Shown here: in pieces, positions 19,050 to 27,673 of the stretch
Layout of the letters: each line of letters opens with the position of its first letter
Position numbering within the stretch: position 1 is the first letter of the stretch
Source of the DNA: CAWAMR01 sp963783095
GTDB taxonomy: Bacteria; Planctomycetota; Planctomycetia; Gemmatales; Gemmataceae
Length of the DNA: 64,000 nt
Reading direction: 5' to 3'
Assembly: GCA_963783095.1 (NCBI GenBank)
Contig: CAWAMR010000020.1
Span: forward strand, 248,001 to 312,000
The notes under the pieces: generated by a model
Told to the model about the DNA's origin: nothing
Databases searched by the model: none
The model's input: the letters and a program-made list of their open reading frames with translations, nothing else
Translations under genes and position numbers: made by a program

Positions 19050-19360
19050 GGAAGTCGCTCACGCTGGTGAATTTAGGAATGCGTCGGGAAAAAGAACGAC
19101 AGGCTCAACGGAGCCTCGCCGACAGGTAGTAAGAATGCTTGTTGATAGGTATTGCGATGCCTTCGACGGGATTCGAACCCGTTTTCGATAACGTCAAAAC
19201 ACGAATCCACGAAAGGACAGACAAACGGCAAGCTGGAGGTTCCTCAACCCCACTTTCCGCGTCTCATCATTGGAACATGCTCTGATGAAACTGCCGAAAT
19301 CTCCCAATCGAGACGAAGGCTCATCGGCAAGACCAGATTACAGGTAGGAGTGGACAGAAC
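19050..19360. other. Intergenic, no gene; contains a tRNA 3'-end-like stretch
   Basis: Lies between the DUF1559 start and the Cys-rich gene. The only structured signal is a T-arm-like sequence at 19158-19182 (listed separately). Short frames here (for example from 19160, MPSTGFEPVF) translate that stretch and are not real genes. Confidence 0.5.
19158..19182 (-). other. tRNA 3'-half-like fragment (T-arm and part of acceptor)
   Basis: On the minus strand ACGGG-TTCGAAT-CCCGT forms a 5-bp T-stem with a canonical TTCGAAT loop, followed by CGAAGGCA like an acceptor strand with discriminator. No matching 5' acceptor, D-arm or anticodon arm is found within 90 bases upstream, so this is not a complete tRNA. 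Such fragments arise as attachment-site scars of integrating elements, but no integrase is near. Confidence 0.3.
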
Positions 19361-19849
19361 TTAGCAGCGTGGAGGAGGGGTATCGAGAGAAGAGAAGTCC
19401 AAAAGAGACTTTTCCGATGAATCGGTTAGCCAGTTCCAGACCGTCCAGTCGAGAACCCAGTTCACCGAGTCTTCGGGCAGAGTTGCTGAATGGGAAAAGG
19501 GACTAAAGGCATTGTCGAAGATGCCCAGGCATTTCTGTTGAAGCACACCACCGGCCCAGCGCACCGCTGGGAGATCGGCTTGCCCGGTTGGTTTTTCCAG
19601 ATGGCAGGCAGTTGAAAGCTGCTGGGCTGGTTCTGCCTGGTTACAACACGAGCGCACCCCTGTCTCGGCACAACAACAGCAGCGCCCCGCTTCTCGATCC
19701 TTTACACTGCAACCGCACAAGGAATCTGTCGAAGAAGTCGAGCGGGGATGAGATGAACTGAATGCAGGTAAGGGCACCCCAAAAATGAGAACCATCTCAC
19801 CCAAAAGAGCAAGGCAAAAAGGAATTCGGCGATAGCAGATTCTAAGCAA
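19361..19849 (-). CDS. Secreted cysteine-rich small protein, unknown
   Basis: 162 residues. A hydrophobic N-terminal segment (FCLALLGEMVLIFGVPLPAFS) acts as a signal. Residues 45-75 hold a dense cysteine cluster (CGCSVKD..AGRCCCCA, then CC), nine or more Cys in about 30 residues, suited to metal binding or disulfides. The C-terminal part (NWVLDWTVWNWLTDSS) is Trp-rich. I do not know a named family. Planctomycete proteins of this layout are often found near metal or redox genes, but none is adjacent here. The frame is intact. Confidence 0.55.
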   Translation of the reverse strand: MLRICYRRIPFCLALLGEMVLIFGVPLPAFSSSHPRSTSSTDSLCGCSVKDREAGRCCCCAETGVRSCCNQAEPAQQLSTACHLEKPTGQADLPAVRWAGGVLQQKCLGIFDNAFSPFSHSATLPEDSVNWVLDWTVWNWLTDSSEKSLLDFSSLDTPPPRC

Positions 19850-19940
19850 TGAATGATCTCATCAATCCCGAGTGCTTAGGAACATCGTAGCCTCCGGGCT
19901 GCTTTCGTCAACGACCGAACAGCGCGAAATCACCGAAAGT

Positions 19941-20077
19941 GTGTGGTAGTTTTTCCTGGCAGGTTGCAGGTTGCAGATTGCAACTCTTATCCCCTCACCC
20001 CAACCCTCTCCCCCGATTACAGGGGAGAGGGAACAAGATTGGTAACCTGCAACTTGCCAGAAAAACTTGCCACACAC
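19941..20077. repeat. Imperfect inverted repeat around a CCCTCACCCCAACCCTCTCCC hairpin
   Basis: Outer arms: 19941-19976 pairs imperfectly with 20041-20077 (GTGTGGTAGTTTTTCCTGGC against GCCAGAAAAACTTGCCACAC). The centre holds an inner CCCTCTCCC/GGGGAGAGG hairpin near 19999-20030. The same CCCTCACCC-type core recurs at 42300-42415. It lies in the gap before the cysteine synthase gene. Confidence 0.75.
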
Positions 20078-20142
20078 AATAGAAAGAGCCAATTCACTTC
20101 CCGATGAAATCAATCCCGATTTGAATGCATAAGATTGAACGC

Positions 20143-21101
20143 ATGCAAACTTCCCCTTCAATTTTGAGTGCCATCGGCAACACGCCGATGGTGCGCTCTG
20201 TACCGGATTGGAGCCGGACTGGCTGCACCCGTCTACGTAAAATGCGAATTTCTCAACCCAGGAGGCAGTGTCAAGGACCGCATCGCTTTGGCGATCGTCG
20301 ACGATGCCGAACAGCGCGGATTGTTGAAACCGGGTGCCACATTGGTCGAAGCCACTGCGGGCAATACGGGCTTTGGTTTGGCTTTGGTTGCCGCCCAGCG
20401 CGGTTATCGACTGGTGTGCGTCATGCCTGCCAAAATGTCTGCCGACAAACGCGCAGCTCTTGCGGCCCTGGGCCCAGAGGTGATTATTGTTCCCAACGCG
20501 CCCCCGTCCTCGCCCGACAACTTTCAAAATGTGGCCCGGCAGCTGGCCGGCGAGCGGGACTGGTTTCTGACCGACCAGTTCGCCAACCCAGCCAACGCGC
20601 AGCATTCACGAAGCGACGACCGGGCCTGAGGTGCTGAGCCAGTGCGGTGGTCATGTGGGAGCGTTTGTCTGCGGCATCGGCACGGGCGGAACCATTACCG
20701 GAGTTGGCCGGTTTCTTCGACTCCACTGTCCGAGCGTTCGGATCGTCCTGGCCGACCCGGTGGGTTCCCGGCTGGCACATCTGGTGGACTCCAAGCAGTT
20801 GGACTTTGATGCTGCCTATCGGGTCGAAGGGATTGGGGGAAGCGTGATGCCGGCGGTGTGCGATCCGAGTGTGATCGACTCGGCCGAGCAAATCAGCGAT
20901 GAGGAGTCTTTTGCGATGACGGTTCGGCTAATCCGCGAAGAGGGACTGCTGGTGGGCGGATCCTCCGGCACCGCCGTGGCCGCGGCACTTCGCATCGCTG
21001 AACGTGGGTGCGCTGGACCGGTGGTCGCCATCCTGGCCGATTCATGGGACCGTTACTTCTCGTGTCCGTGGCTTCGAGGATCTGAAGTGCGGACTTCATG
21101 A
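20143..21101 (+). CDS. PLP-dependent cysteine synthase family protein, two frameshifts
   Basis: About 319 residues, normal for CysK/CysM. Start taken at ATG 20143 (MQTSPSILSAIGNTPMV); ATG 20125 in frame is possible. Family landmarks: the N-terminal IGNTP, the PLP lysine in NPGGSVKDR, the substrate loop EATAGNTGFGLA and the phosphate-binding GTGGTITG. The enzyme makes cysteine from O-acetylserine and sulfide, or condenses serine with homocysteine in the cystathionine beta-synthase branch; sequence alone does not separate these. The frame shifts near 20196 (one extra T) and near 20600 (in GCGCAGCATTCAC), and the family continues on both sides. No partner such as cysE is nearby. Confidence 0.8.
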
Positions 21102-21228
21102 TCGAGTCAGGCTGTCCATTGTTTTACACAGGGACCGTGGATATGTTTGGTAACAGTACATCAAGCGATTCTCACGAAGGGGTACCATGTCTACATCTCG
21201 GAGTGCGGATTCTTTTGAGGAGGCAACT

Positions 21229-22218
21229 ATGAATTCGAGTGGGGCCATACTATGGACTTGCTTGTTGACGCTCGCCGGGTTGGTTCTGCCCGGCGCGGAC
21301 GCCTCGCACGCCAATGAGCCTGCGTTCGGCAAGAAGACTCATGTCTACAAGACCGTTGGGGATATCAAGATACAGGCCGATGTCTATCGGGAGGAGGACA
21401 ATGAAAAACGTCCCGTTGTCGTCTGGATTCATGGCGGCGCGCTGATTGTGGGGAATCGAACCCAGGTACCAAAACAATTGCTCGATCTTTGCCAAAAGGA
21501 AGGTTATGTCCTGGTTTCGCTCGATTATCGTCTTGCGCCGGAAGCCAAAATCCCGGCGATCATCGAAGATATCGAGGATGCTTTCCGGTGGCTGAATGAT
21601 CGAGGACCAAAACTTCTGCACATCGATCCGACCCAGCTGGTGGTCACGGGCGGGTCTGCCGGCGGCTACCTCACACTAATGACTGGTTTCCGGGTAAAGC
21701 CTCATCCGACCGCACTGGTCGCCTACTGGGGCTACGGGGATGTTGATGGCGACTGGTTCGTCAAACCCTCCGAGCATTATCGAAAAACCGTACCGCTCAT
21801 CGACAAGGACGAGGCCTACAAGGGTTTGGGAGCCAAAGTCCTGACCGGAAGCTCCGGCGGCGATGAGGGAAAAGCACGCGGCCGATTCTACATGTACCTG
21901 CGGCAGACCGGCTCATGGACCAAGGAGGTCACCGGGTTTGATCCGACGCAGCGCAAGAAGCTCGACCCCTATTGCCCTGTCCGAAATGTGACCGCACAGT
22001 ACCCGCCGACCATGCTCATTCACGGCACGGACGACACGGACGTTCCGTACCAGCTATCCGCCGACATGGCCAAGGAATTTACCCGGCAGGGCGTGAAGTA
22101 CGAACTGGTCACCGTCAAGGGCGCGGGTCACGGACTATCCGGCGGCGATAAGAAATTGGTGGCCGAGGCAAACGAAAAATCGCTCGCGTTCATTCGAGAA
22201 CATCTGAAATCGAAATAG
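21229..22218 (+). CDS. Secreted alpha/beta hydrolase (esterase/lipase type)
   Basis: 329 residues from ATG 21229, which has a GGAGG 6 bases upstream and begins a signal peptide (ILWTCLLTLAGLVLPGADA). The fold is the BD-FAE/DLH-like alpha/beta hydrolase: oxyanion HGGALIVG, YRLAPEAKIPA, nucleophile GGSAGGYL, acid DDTDVPY and catalytic His GAGHGL. It likely cleaves carboxylic esters, perhaps acetyl or aryl groups on polysaccharides, in the periplasm. The closing segment (ANEKSLAFIREHLKSK) is complete and the frame intact. It is 127 bases after the cysteine synthase gene on the same strand; a functional link is not evident. Confidence 0.82.
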   Translation: MNSSGAILWTCLLTLAGLVLPGADASHANEPAFGKKTHVYKTVGDIKIQADVYREEDNEKRPVVVWIHGGALIVGNRTQVPKQLLDLCQKEGYVLVSLDYRLAPEAKIPAIIEDIEDAFRWLNDRGPKLLHIDPTQLVVTGGSAGGYLTLMTGFRVKPHPTALVAYWGYGDVDGDWFVKPSEHYRKTVPLIDKDEAYKGLGAKVLTGSSGGDEGKARGRFYMYLRQTGSWTKEVTGFDPTQRKKLDPYCPVRNVTAQYPPTMLIHGTDDTDVPYQLSADMAKEFTRQGVKYELVTVKGAGHGLSGGDKKLVAEANEKSLAFIREHLKSK

Positions 22219-22223
22219 AGGCA

Positions 22224-22372
22224 TCCCAGGGTTCGCAAAGCCTCACCCTGGGCTTTATTGCGACGCCCTTCCAGGGCTGCGTTTTCGATGGTTCGAGAAC
22301 TCAAATGGCAACGACCAAGCCCTGGAAGGGCGATGTAGTAAAGCCCAGGGTGAGGCTTTGCGAACCCTGGGA
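22224..22372. repeat. Perfect inverted repeat, 34-base outer arms plus 15-base inner arms
   Basis: 22224-22257 is the exact reverse complement of 22339-22372. Inside it 22264-22278 (CGCCCTTCCAGGGCT) pairs with 22318-22332. The outer arms contain the same CCCAGGGTGAGGCTTTGCG motif as 7481-7510. It starts 5 bases after the hydrolase stop. Read as protein, the arms give PRVRLCEPWE, which may appear as false N-terminal extensions in automatic annotation. Confidence 0.88.
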
Positions 22373-22573
22373 ACCGACGGCGACTCTTCCGCCAGAGACA
22401 ACCACAATGTCCAATCCGGCTTGGATCATTCGAGGGCAACCTCGTGTTCGTCATTTCGGCAGAGAATCTCAGCGCACTTTTTTCAAAAATGTGTCCAACG
22501 AAATTGTTGCCCGAAGTGTTGTACTCCCCAGAATCCCGCAATGGGCGGCCGATCAAAATGGGGAGACACACTT

Positions 22574-24302
22574 ATGCGCAAGATGAAAAGTGCCGGCGTG
22601 TTCCTGGTCCTACTCGCGTTTGTCGCGGGTAGCAAACCTCAAGCGCTGTTGGCTCAGAAACAGAAAACCTCGACACCCAAGCCCAAAGAACCATCTCCGG
22701 AAACCATCGCCGGTTTCAAGACTGCGGGTGCAATCTATGGAACCCTTTATCCCAGCCAATTTGTCTCTGCGGGATCCAAACCCGGTACAGACATCGCAGA
22801 AGTCGGCATTCCCGGGTTCAAACTCCGAACGCTAACCGACCTGCCCAAAATGGAAGCCGCATCGCCCTGGGAACGGCGGATGCCCTGTCTTCCCCATTCG
22901 GAAGTCGATTTTGGCATGGATCTGAGCGGTACTCAGGTGATCGATGGCGAAATGGAAATCCTGATGGGCCAAGACAATCTGATTTCGTTGAGCCTTCGCG
23001 ACACTCCGCTTACGGACGCTGCTTTGAAGCGCTTGCGCAGTTTGAAGAACCTCACGTCACTCAATGTTGGGGGAACCTGGGTCTCCAATGACGGGTTGAA
23101 AGACTTGAAACGGCTGCGTCGCCTCGAGCAACTGGTGTTGAGCAACACCAAGGTCAGGGATATCGGATTGAAAGAACTTGCGTCGCTTACCAATCTGAAG
23201 GAATTGGACCTCAACTACACAAGGATAACGGATGAGGGAACCAAGCATCTCCTCGCTCTCACCAAGCTCGAATCGCTGAAACTTCGCAGCACTGGTGTAA
23301 AGGGTTTGGTAGTGAGCAAGATGAAATCGCTCAAAAGTCTCGATCTTTCCTACACGCAGATTGGGGACGACGAACTGGCCGAGATCCTGAGGCTGCCGAA
23401 TCTCACTTCGCTTGATCTGTGCGGTGTGGAGATTAGCAATTGGGGACTCGAGGAAATCGCCGCGCCTCCAAAAGCTCACCCGCCTAAATCTTGCCGATAC
23501 GAAAATAAACGACTACGGTTTGAACAAGTTGGCCGGCCTGAGCAATCTCAAGTGGCTCGGTCTGGCGAACACGAAGATCACGGATGCGGGCATAAAAGAA
23601 CTTGCCCGTTTGGGTTCTCTCAAATCATTGGACTTGTCGGGTACTTCAGTGACGGACGCCGGTCTGCGGAAGCTGCCGGTCTACAATGCGATTGAAGCGA
23701 TTGATCTGGCGGCACACAAGAGTGACGGACAAGGGTTTGAAAGAACTGGCGACTTTCACAACCTTGCGGACACTCAGTTTTTCAAGGACTGGCGTAACGG
23801 ATGCAGGACTGACATCGCTAACGGGTTTGACAAAACTGGAGTCGCTCGATCTATCCGAAACCTCTGTGACGGATCGGGATTGAAAACGCTGGCAAGTTTC
23901 AAAAACCTCAAGTCGCTCAATTTGCAACAAACGAAGATCAATGGCACCGGGTTCAAGGAACTCGCTGGACACCCAAAACTTGTGAAACTTCAACTTGCAG
24001 AAACCGATTTGAAGGACGTGGGAATGAACTCTCTCGTGGAATTGACAAGTCTCACGACGCTGGATCTGCGCGGAACGCTGATAACGGATGGAAGCATGAA
24101 ATCCCTGGTGAAGCTCAAGAACCTCACCGAAGTGGATTTGGCGAACACCCGAATCTCCGATATCGGGCTAAAAGATTTGGCGGAAAGCAAGAGCCTGTCT
24201 ATGGTGGATTTGACCGAGACGGAAGTGACGGACACCGGGCTTCTGGGGCTAAGAGCAAACTTGTGGAAGGGATGTCAGCTTATCAGCCCGCTGATGAACT
24301 AA
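22574..24302 (+). CDS. Secreted leucine-rich-repeat protein, three frameshifts
   Basis: About 575 residues. Start at ATG 22574 with GGGAGA 7 bases upstream and a signal peptide (MRKMKSAGVFLVLLAFVAGS). After a 110-residue N-terminal region come about 15 LRRs of the bacterial 'internalin/RNI-like' type with unit L.L..T.ITD.GLK.L..L.NL. Leucine-rich repeats form a curved binding surface, so the product is likely a periplasmic or surface binder. The frame shifts near 23465, 23700 and 23875, and LRR units continue in each new frame up to LISPLMN and the stop at 24302. Shifts within a run of similar repeats could also be recombination scars, but single-base changes favour errors. Confidence 0.78.
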
Positions 24303-24405
24303 TCTCATCTGCGTGCTATTGCGCAAACGATGTAGGCAATGACGCACCAAGGTCGAGTCTGGAATGAACTCGATCTTGGCGGGTTAATTCATTTAGGAGC
24401 GGGCT

Positions 24406-24793
24406 TTATTGGGGGCTTCGGGGTTTTGGCGACAAGCCATAATCGCGCAGGGAGACCACGACGGCCTGCGACCCCGCACCTACGGGGCCTGAACTTTTGA
24501 CGGTGACGCCGCCGGCAGTGAGCGTTCCCGTCCAGGTTTCGTTCGGCTGAAGTGTCAAGGTGATTTGCGTACCGGGCGGCAACGCCTTAGAGCGCTTCCC
24601 CTTGGGCGGGAGCGCTTCTTTTTGCGCTCCTCTTCCAATTTGGCAACGCATGCCGGACACCGGCTCGCCTGGAACTTGGCGAGGCGTTGCGACCGATAAC
24701 GGTCCACTTTGTAGTGCTGGAACTCTTGCTCGCAGCCGCACGCTCTGGCACACCATCGGCCGAGCCACAATTTCACCTGTCGGCGGCAATCCC
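24406..24793 (-). CDS. Small zinc-ribbon protein, frameshifted
   Basis: Start at ATG 24793, with AGGAGG 7 bases upstream. The N-terminal MGLPPTG is followed, in a shifted frame, by KLWLGRWCARACGCEQEF ... RCPACVAKLEEER, which contains two Cys pairs that can hold one zinc. A second shift near 24615 joins it to GTQITLTLQPNETWTGTL and the end LRDYGLSPKPRSPQ at 24406. Total about 129 residues. No function is known; zinc-ribbon proteins of this size usually bind nucleic acid or protein. It lies 103 bases from the LRR stop (convergent) and about 100 bases from the IS element. Confidence 0.5.
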
Positions 24794-24921
24794 ATCGCTT
24801 ACCCTCCTACATTGCCCTGGATCGTAGGTATTTTATGAAAACTTTCACCAATCGTCGTGAAAGATCGGAAATCGCTCACATTCTTCGATGGCAGGGGGTG
24901 TGGCAAAATTTCCTGGCATAC

Positions 24922-26177
24922 CTAACCCTTTGAGGGCAAATGACTTTCCCAGTAGACCTTCCATTGGTCACTCTGTGAAAGCGATTCGATCCCCATGATG
25001 GCCTCGGCGTTCGGCGGATCCCAGCGCATTCCTGGGCCTTTCACACGTTCCGTAAGTGTTCTGCAGGTCGCTTCCGTTGGGCCGCTGCCAATCTGCCACC
25101 CCTTGGCGATGAATTCGGGATAGCGGATCATGTCCGACCGCTCGCTCACGTAAAAGAGCAACTCGTCGGCGTGCGCACGCTGGCCTCGTTTGAGGCCAAC
25201 GCGCCATTGTAGGAGCGACTCCCAAGCAGGCTTGTAGCCTTCGTGCTTGAACAAATGGAGCAGGTCCACCGCCCATTTCTTTCCCGTTTCGTCCCCATCA
25301 CCGTAGATTTCCCGCCGCGTTTTGTGAACGCGCTCGCTCAGGTGATAGAAATCCAGACCCAGCGCATCCAGATTCAGATTCTGTCGCTCGACTTGATTGC
25401 GGATCCACGCGCACCGTCGACATTGCCGATCTTCTCGTCCGCTTCATCCAAATGAATGCGGTCTGCTTCTCGACGCATCAGGCGTCCCGCTACTTGGTGG
25501 TCGCCTTTGGTCCCCGACACCAAGCGATGGTCTTGCGTTTCGTCGTAGAAGGCTACGATCTTGAATTCCTTGTATTTCTGGTCCGTGCCGACTTTTCGAG
25601 GCGGCAGAGGCTTTGCCTTCTTGCCGCGACGCCGACGCTTTGCCTTGGTCTTCTCACGCCGTTTCTTTTTCTCGACGTCCGTCACCTGGGGCACCATCAC
25701 CCCATCGCTGCCGAAGTAAACCCGCGTACCGGCCGCTTCCGTTTTGCAATCGCTGGCCGACCAATTGACGGGTAACTTTCCCTCCTTCTGCGCTCGCGCG
25801 ATCTGCGCCCCCTCCGTCTCCACTAGGCACCGGAATGATTCGCCGCTGATCTGCACTTGAGCCGTACGACCCAAGTTGTCGGCTGACTTGTCGAAGCTCC
25901 TGCCATCACGGTTGAGCCGACAGGCCATCTCGCGCACGCCCAGGCTGATGGTCGCTTCGACCGCATCGACCCAAGCGTCCAGCGGTGTCGTTGTGCCTTC
26001 GTCCGGCGAATGCCAGCGCCGCCGCCACAGTCGGATGCGGCCGTTGATCGTCAGAATGCTGTACTCCTGCCGTCCTTTATTTCGCTTGCTCTTTCCGGTC
26101 TTCGCATCCTGCGGAGGGGGGAAAAGCGGCTTCCGCCGCATCGATCCGCATCTGGGCTGCTCGCTCGAATGCCTCAC
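24922..26177 (-). CDS. ISKra4-like transposase, ORF B, copy 1 (one-base deletion)
   Basis: DDE-type transposase catalytic part, about 418 residues. Seen are YFGSDGVMVPQVTD (first Asp), a long Lys/Arg-rich linker, NVDGAPWIRNQVE with LGLDFYHLSERVH (second Asp), and the C-terminal IGSGPTEATCRTLTERVKGPGMRW (Glu), typical of ISKra4 relatives. In this copy the frame breaks near 25409, where GCGC-GTGG stands for GCGCCGTGG in copy 2, so full product is not made unless the base is a sequencing loss. ORF B overlaps ORF A in the +1 frame. Confidence 0.82.
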
Positions 26178-26343
26178 ATCTCAGCTTTGCGAACAGGTCG
26201 CGAACTTGCTCCTCACTTCCCGAAATGATGTGGCCTCGCGTCGCGTCGTTGACTGCATCCGCCACCTTTCCAAGGATTTCTTCGACCCGTTGTCGCATTG
26301 ATTCAATGTACGCTTCGCGGGAAAACTTCGGTTCTGGCTGCAT
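26077..26343 (-). CDS. ISKra4-like transposase, ORF A, copy 1
   Basis: 88 residues (MQPEPKFSREAYIESMRQRV ... EDRKEQAK), the helical N-terminal part of the transposase, probably for end binding or multimerisation. It ends in the +1 frame relative to ORF B. The overlap contains TTTTCCCCCC (minus strand, about 26125-26116), a run suited to +1 ribosomal slippage or polymerase slippage. ORF B also has its own ATG in the overlap, so separate initiation is possible. The identical arrangement in copy 2 shows the frame change is native, not an error. Confidence 0.75.
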   Translation of the reverse strand: MQPEPKFSREAYIESMRQRVEEILGKVADAVNDATRGHIISGSEEQVRDLFAKLRCEAFERAAQMRIDAAEAAFPPSAGCEDRKEQAK

Positions 26344-26504
26344 GATAGGATCCTGGTCATGGTGCTCAATTCCTTCCGCTCAACACACCTTTTACCTATC
26401 TTGACCAAACTACTCAAAATGCGCCAGGAAATTTTGCCACACCCGATGGCAGGTGTTAGATAGATGTGCAATTCGATAAGAGGCACCCTACCCGAGGATT
26501 GGTC

Positions 26505-27383
26505 ATGACGGCGAGATTCTCGTTTTGGTTTGTCGGAGCGATATGCGCCACCCAACTCACCTACTTCCTGGTCAGCGCTGAACCGCGCCCCGATCGCTGG
26601 AAAAAAGTAGGCGAGGCACTGGAAAAAGAACTCCCGAAGACGGCCGTCTCGCACCTGCAGATCATCATCGATGAAGCCATTCGGGACAAAGCATATCCCG
26701 AGGCGATCAAGGCGATTGCCTTGAAGGCAGAACAAGAGGGCAGAACTGCGGAATCGGCATCCGAACAGAAAATCGTTCTCTTGCAGGCCGCGATCGCCAA
26801 GGCTCCCAAAGAAACGATTCCCGTGCTGGAAGCGATCCTTGCGCACTGGTACTGGGATTATTATCTCGAGGCTGACTGGGAACGATCCACGGTAGTCGAG
26901 GGTTCGAGCAAAGATCTGCGCACCTGGGATCGGGCGCGAGTATTGGTCGAGGTCGATCGCCAATTGCAGAAGGCTCTTTCGCACGAAAAAGAATTGGAGA
27001 CGATTCCAATCGGCAAGGGGCCGGTACTGGAGCCTGTGCGAGGTCCAGTGAATGTCGGGGATGAAATCGTCGTCCGGCTGGAGATTCGCACGGATCGCGC
27101 TATGGAATACGTCCACCTAAAAGACGGACGCGGCTCCGGAACCGAGCCTACGAACGTCTTGAGCGCTTATCGGTATCAGGGTGATCTCGACTACTACGAA
27201 TCGACGCGCGACACCGCCAGCCACTTTTTCCTGGGTAACTTGCCGCGTGGCACCCACATTCTCGAATACTCGCTGCGCGCTGTGCATAAGGGGAATTACC
27301 CAATGGGACTGGCGGAAATCCAGTGTATGTACGCGCCGGAGTTCAACAGCCACTCCGAGAGCATCCAACTCACGGTGCGTTGA
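26505..27383 (+). CDS. Internally deleted alpha-2-macroglobulin (N- and C-terminal ends only)
   Basis: 292 residues from ATG 26505 (signal MTARFSFWFVGAICATQLTYFLVSA). Residues 25-175 resemble the N-terminus of planctomycete alpha-2-macroglobulins (RWKKVGEALEKELPKTAVSHL ... ILAHWYWDYY). Residues 190-292 are the C-terminal MG10-type domain (MEYVHLKDGRGSGTEPTNVLSAYRY ... IQCMYAPEFNSHSESI). Full proteins of this family are about 1,500-2,000 residues; here the MG domains, bait region and thioester domain that trap proteases are missing, yet the junction (about GKGPVLEPVRGPVNVGDE) is in frame without a stop. So it cannot trap proteases in the usual way. It may be a relic or a repurposed short form. 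The neighbouring IS ends 51 bases upstream of the start. Confidence 0.75.
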   Translation: MTARFSFWFVGAICATQLTYFLVSAEPRPDRWKKVGEALEKELPKTAVSHLQIIIDEAIRDKAYPEAIKAIALKAEQEGRTAESASEQKIVLLQAAIAKAPKETIPVLEAILAHWYWDYYLEADWERSTVVEGSSKDLRTWDRARVLVEVDRQLQKALSHEKELETIPIGKGPVLEPVRGPVNVGDEIVVRLEIRTDRAMEYVHLKDGRGSGTEPTNVLSAYRYQGDLDYYESTRDTASHFFLGNLPRGTHILEYSLRAVHKGNYPMGLAEIQCMYAPEFNSHSESIQLTVR

Positions 27384-27433
27384 GAGGTGCTCGCACGAGC
27401 ACTTTACGCGAATCTGGCTCACGCTTCGCGTGA

Positions 27434-27527
27434 GCGAGGCGAACCCGGTGCGTTAGCTCCGGGGTAAACCTGCCAGACTCGGTGACTTCAAGCCCAACCC
27501 GGAGCTAACGCACCGGGTTCGCCTCGC
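27434..27527. repeat. Perfect inverted repeat, 30-base arms, 34-base loop
   Basis: 27434-27463 is the exact reverse complement of 27498-27527 (GCGAGGCGAACCCGGTGCG and so on). It starts 50 bases after the alpha-2-macroglobulin stop, in the 290-base gap before the OPT transporter gene, so it sits at the 3' end of one gene and in the possible promoter region of the next. A smaller TCACGCTTCGCGTGA dyad (27419-27433) precedes it. The rest of the gap (27528-27673) holds no gene that I can support. Confidence 0.9.
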
Positions 27528-27673
27528 ACTTGCCTCGCAAGGGCAAGCCAAATCCGATGTCGAAGTAGCTTTTTCCTTCGTCCCTCTTGCATTTTCCCCC
27601 TCAACCAACAATCTAATCGAATGGATTTCGCCGATGAAATCCAATTTTCCCCCTTCCAATGGATCGGTAACTG

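Larger units (their letters stand above)
24896..26444 (-). mobile_element. ISKra4-like insertion sequence, copy 1 (1,549 bp)
   Basis: Terminal inverted repeats are GGGTGTGGCAAAATTTCC.. at 24896 and its complement ending at 26444. The flanks GATGGCAGG at 24887-24895 and 26445-26453 are a 9-base target duplication (8 if one G of the G5 run is extra). The transposase reads on the minus strand in two overlapping frames. The element matches copy 2 (46091-47639) in length and nearly all bases, in opposite orientation. It lies between the Zn-ribbon gene and the shortened alpha-2-macroglobulin gene, and breaks no recognised gene. Confidence 0.92.

Noticed and set aside
19141..19215. Complete tRNA gene
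   Set aside because: Only the T-arm and an acceptor-like strand are present; no D-arm, anticodon arm or matching 5' acceptor strand.
19862..20605. 247-codon minus-strand frame
   Set aside because: Covers a repeat block and the antisense of the cysteine synthase gene; no protein features.
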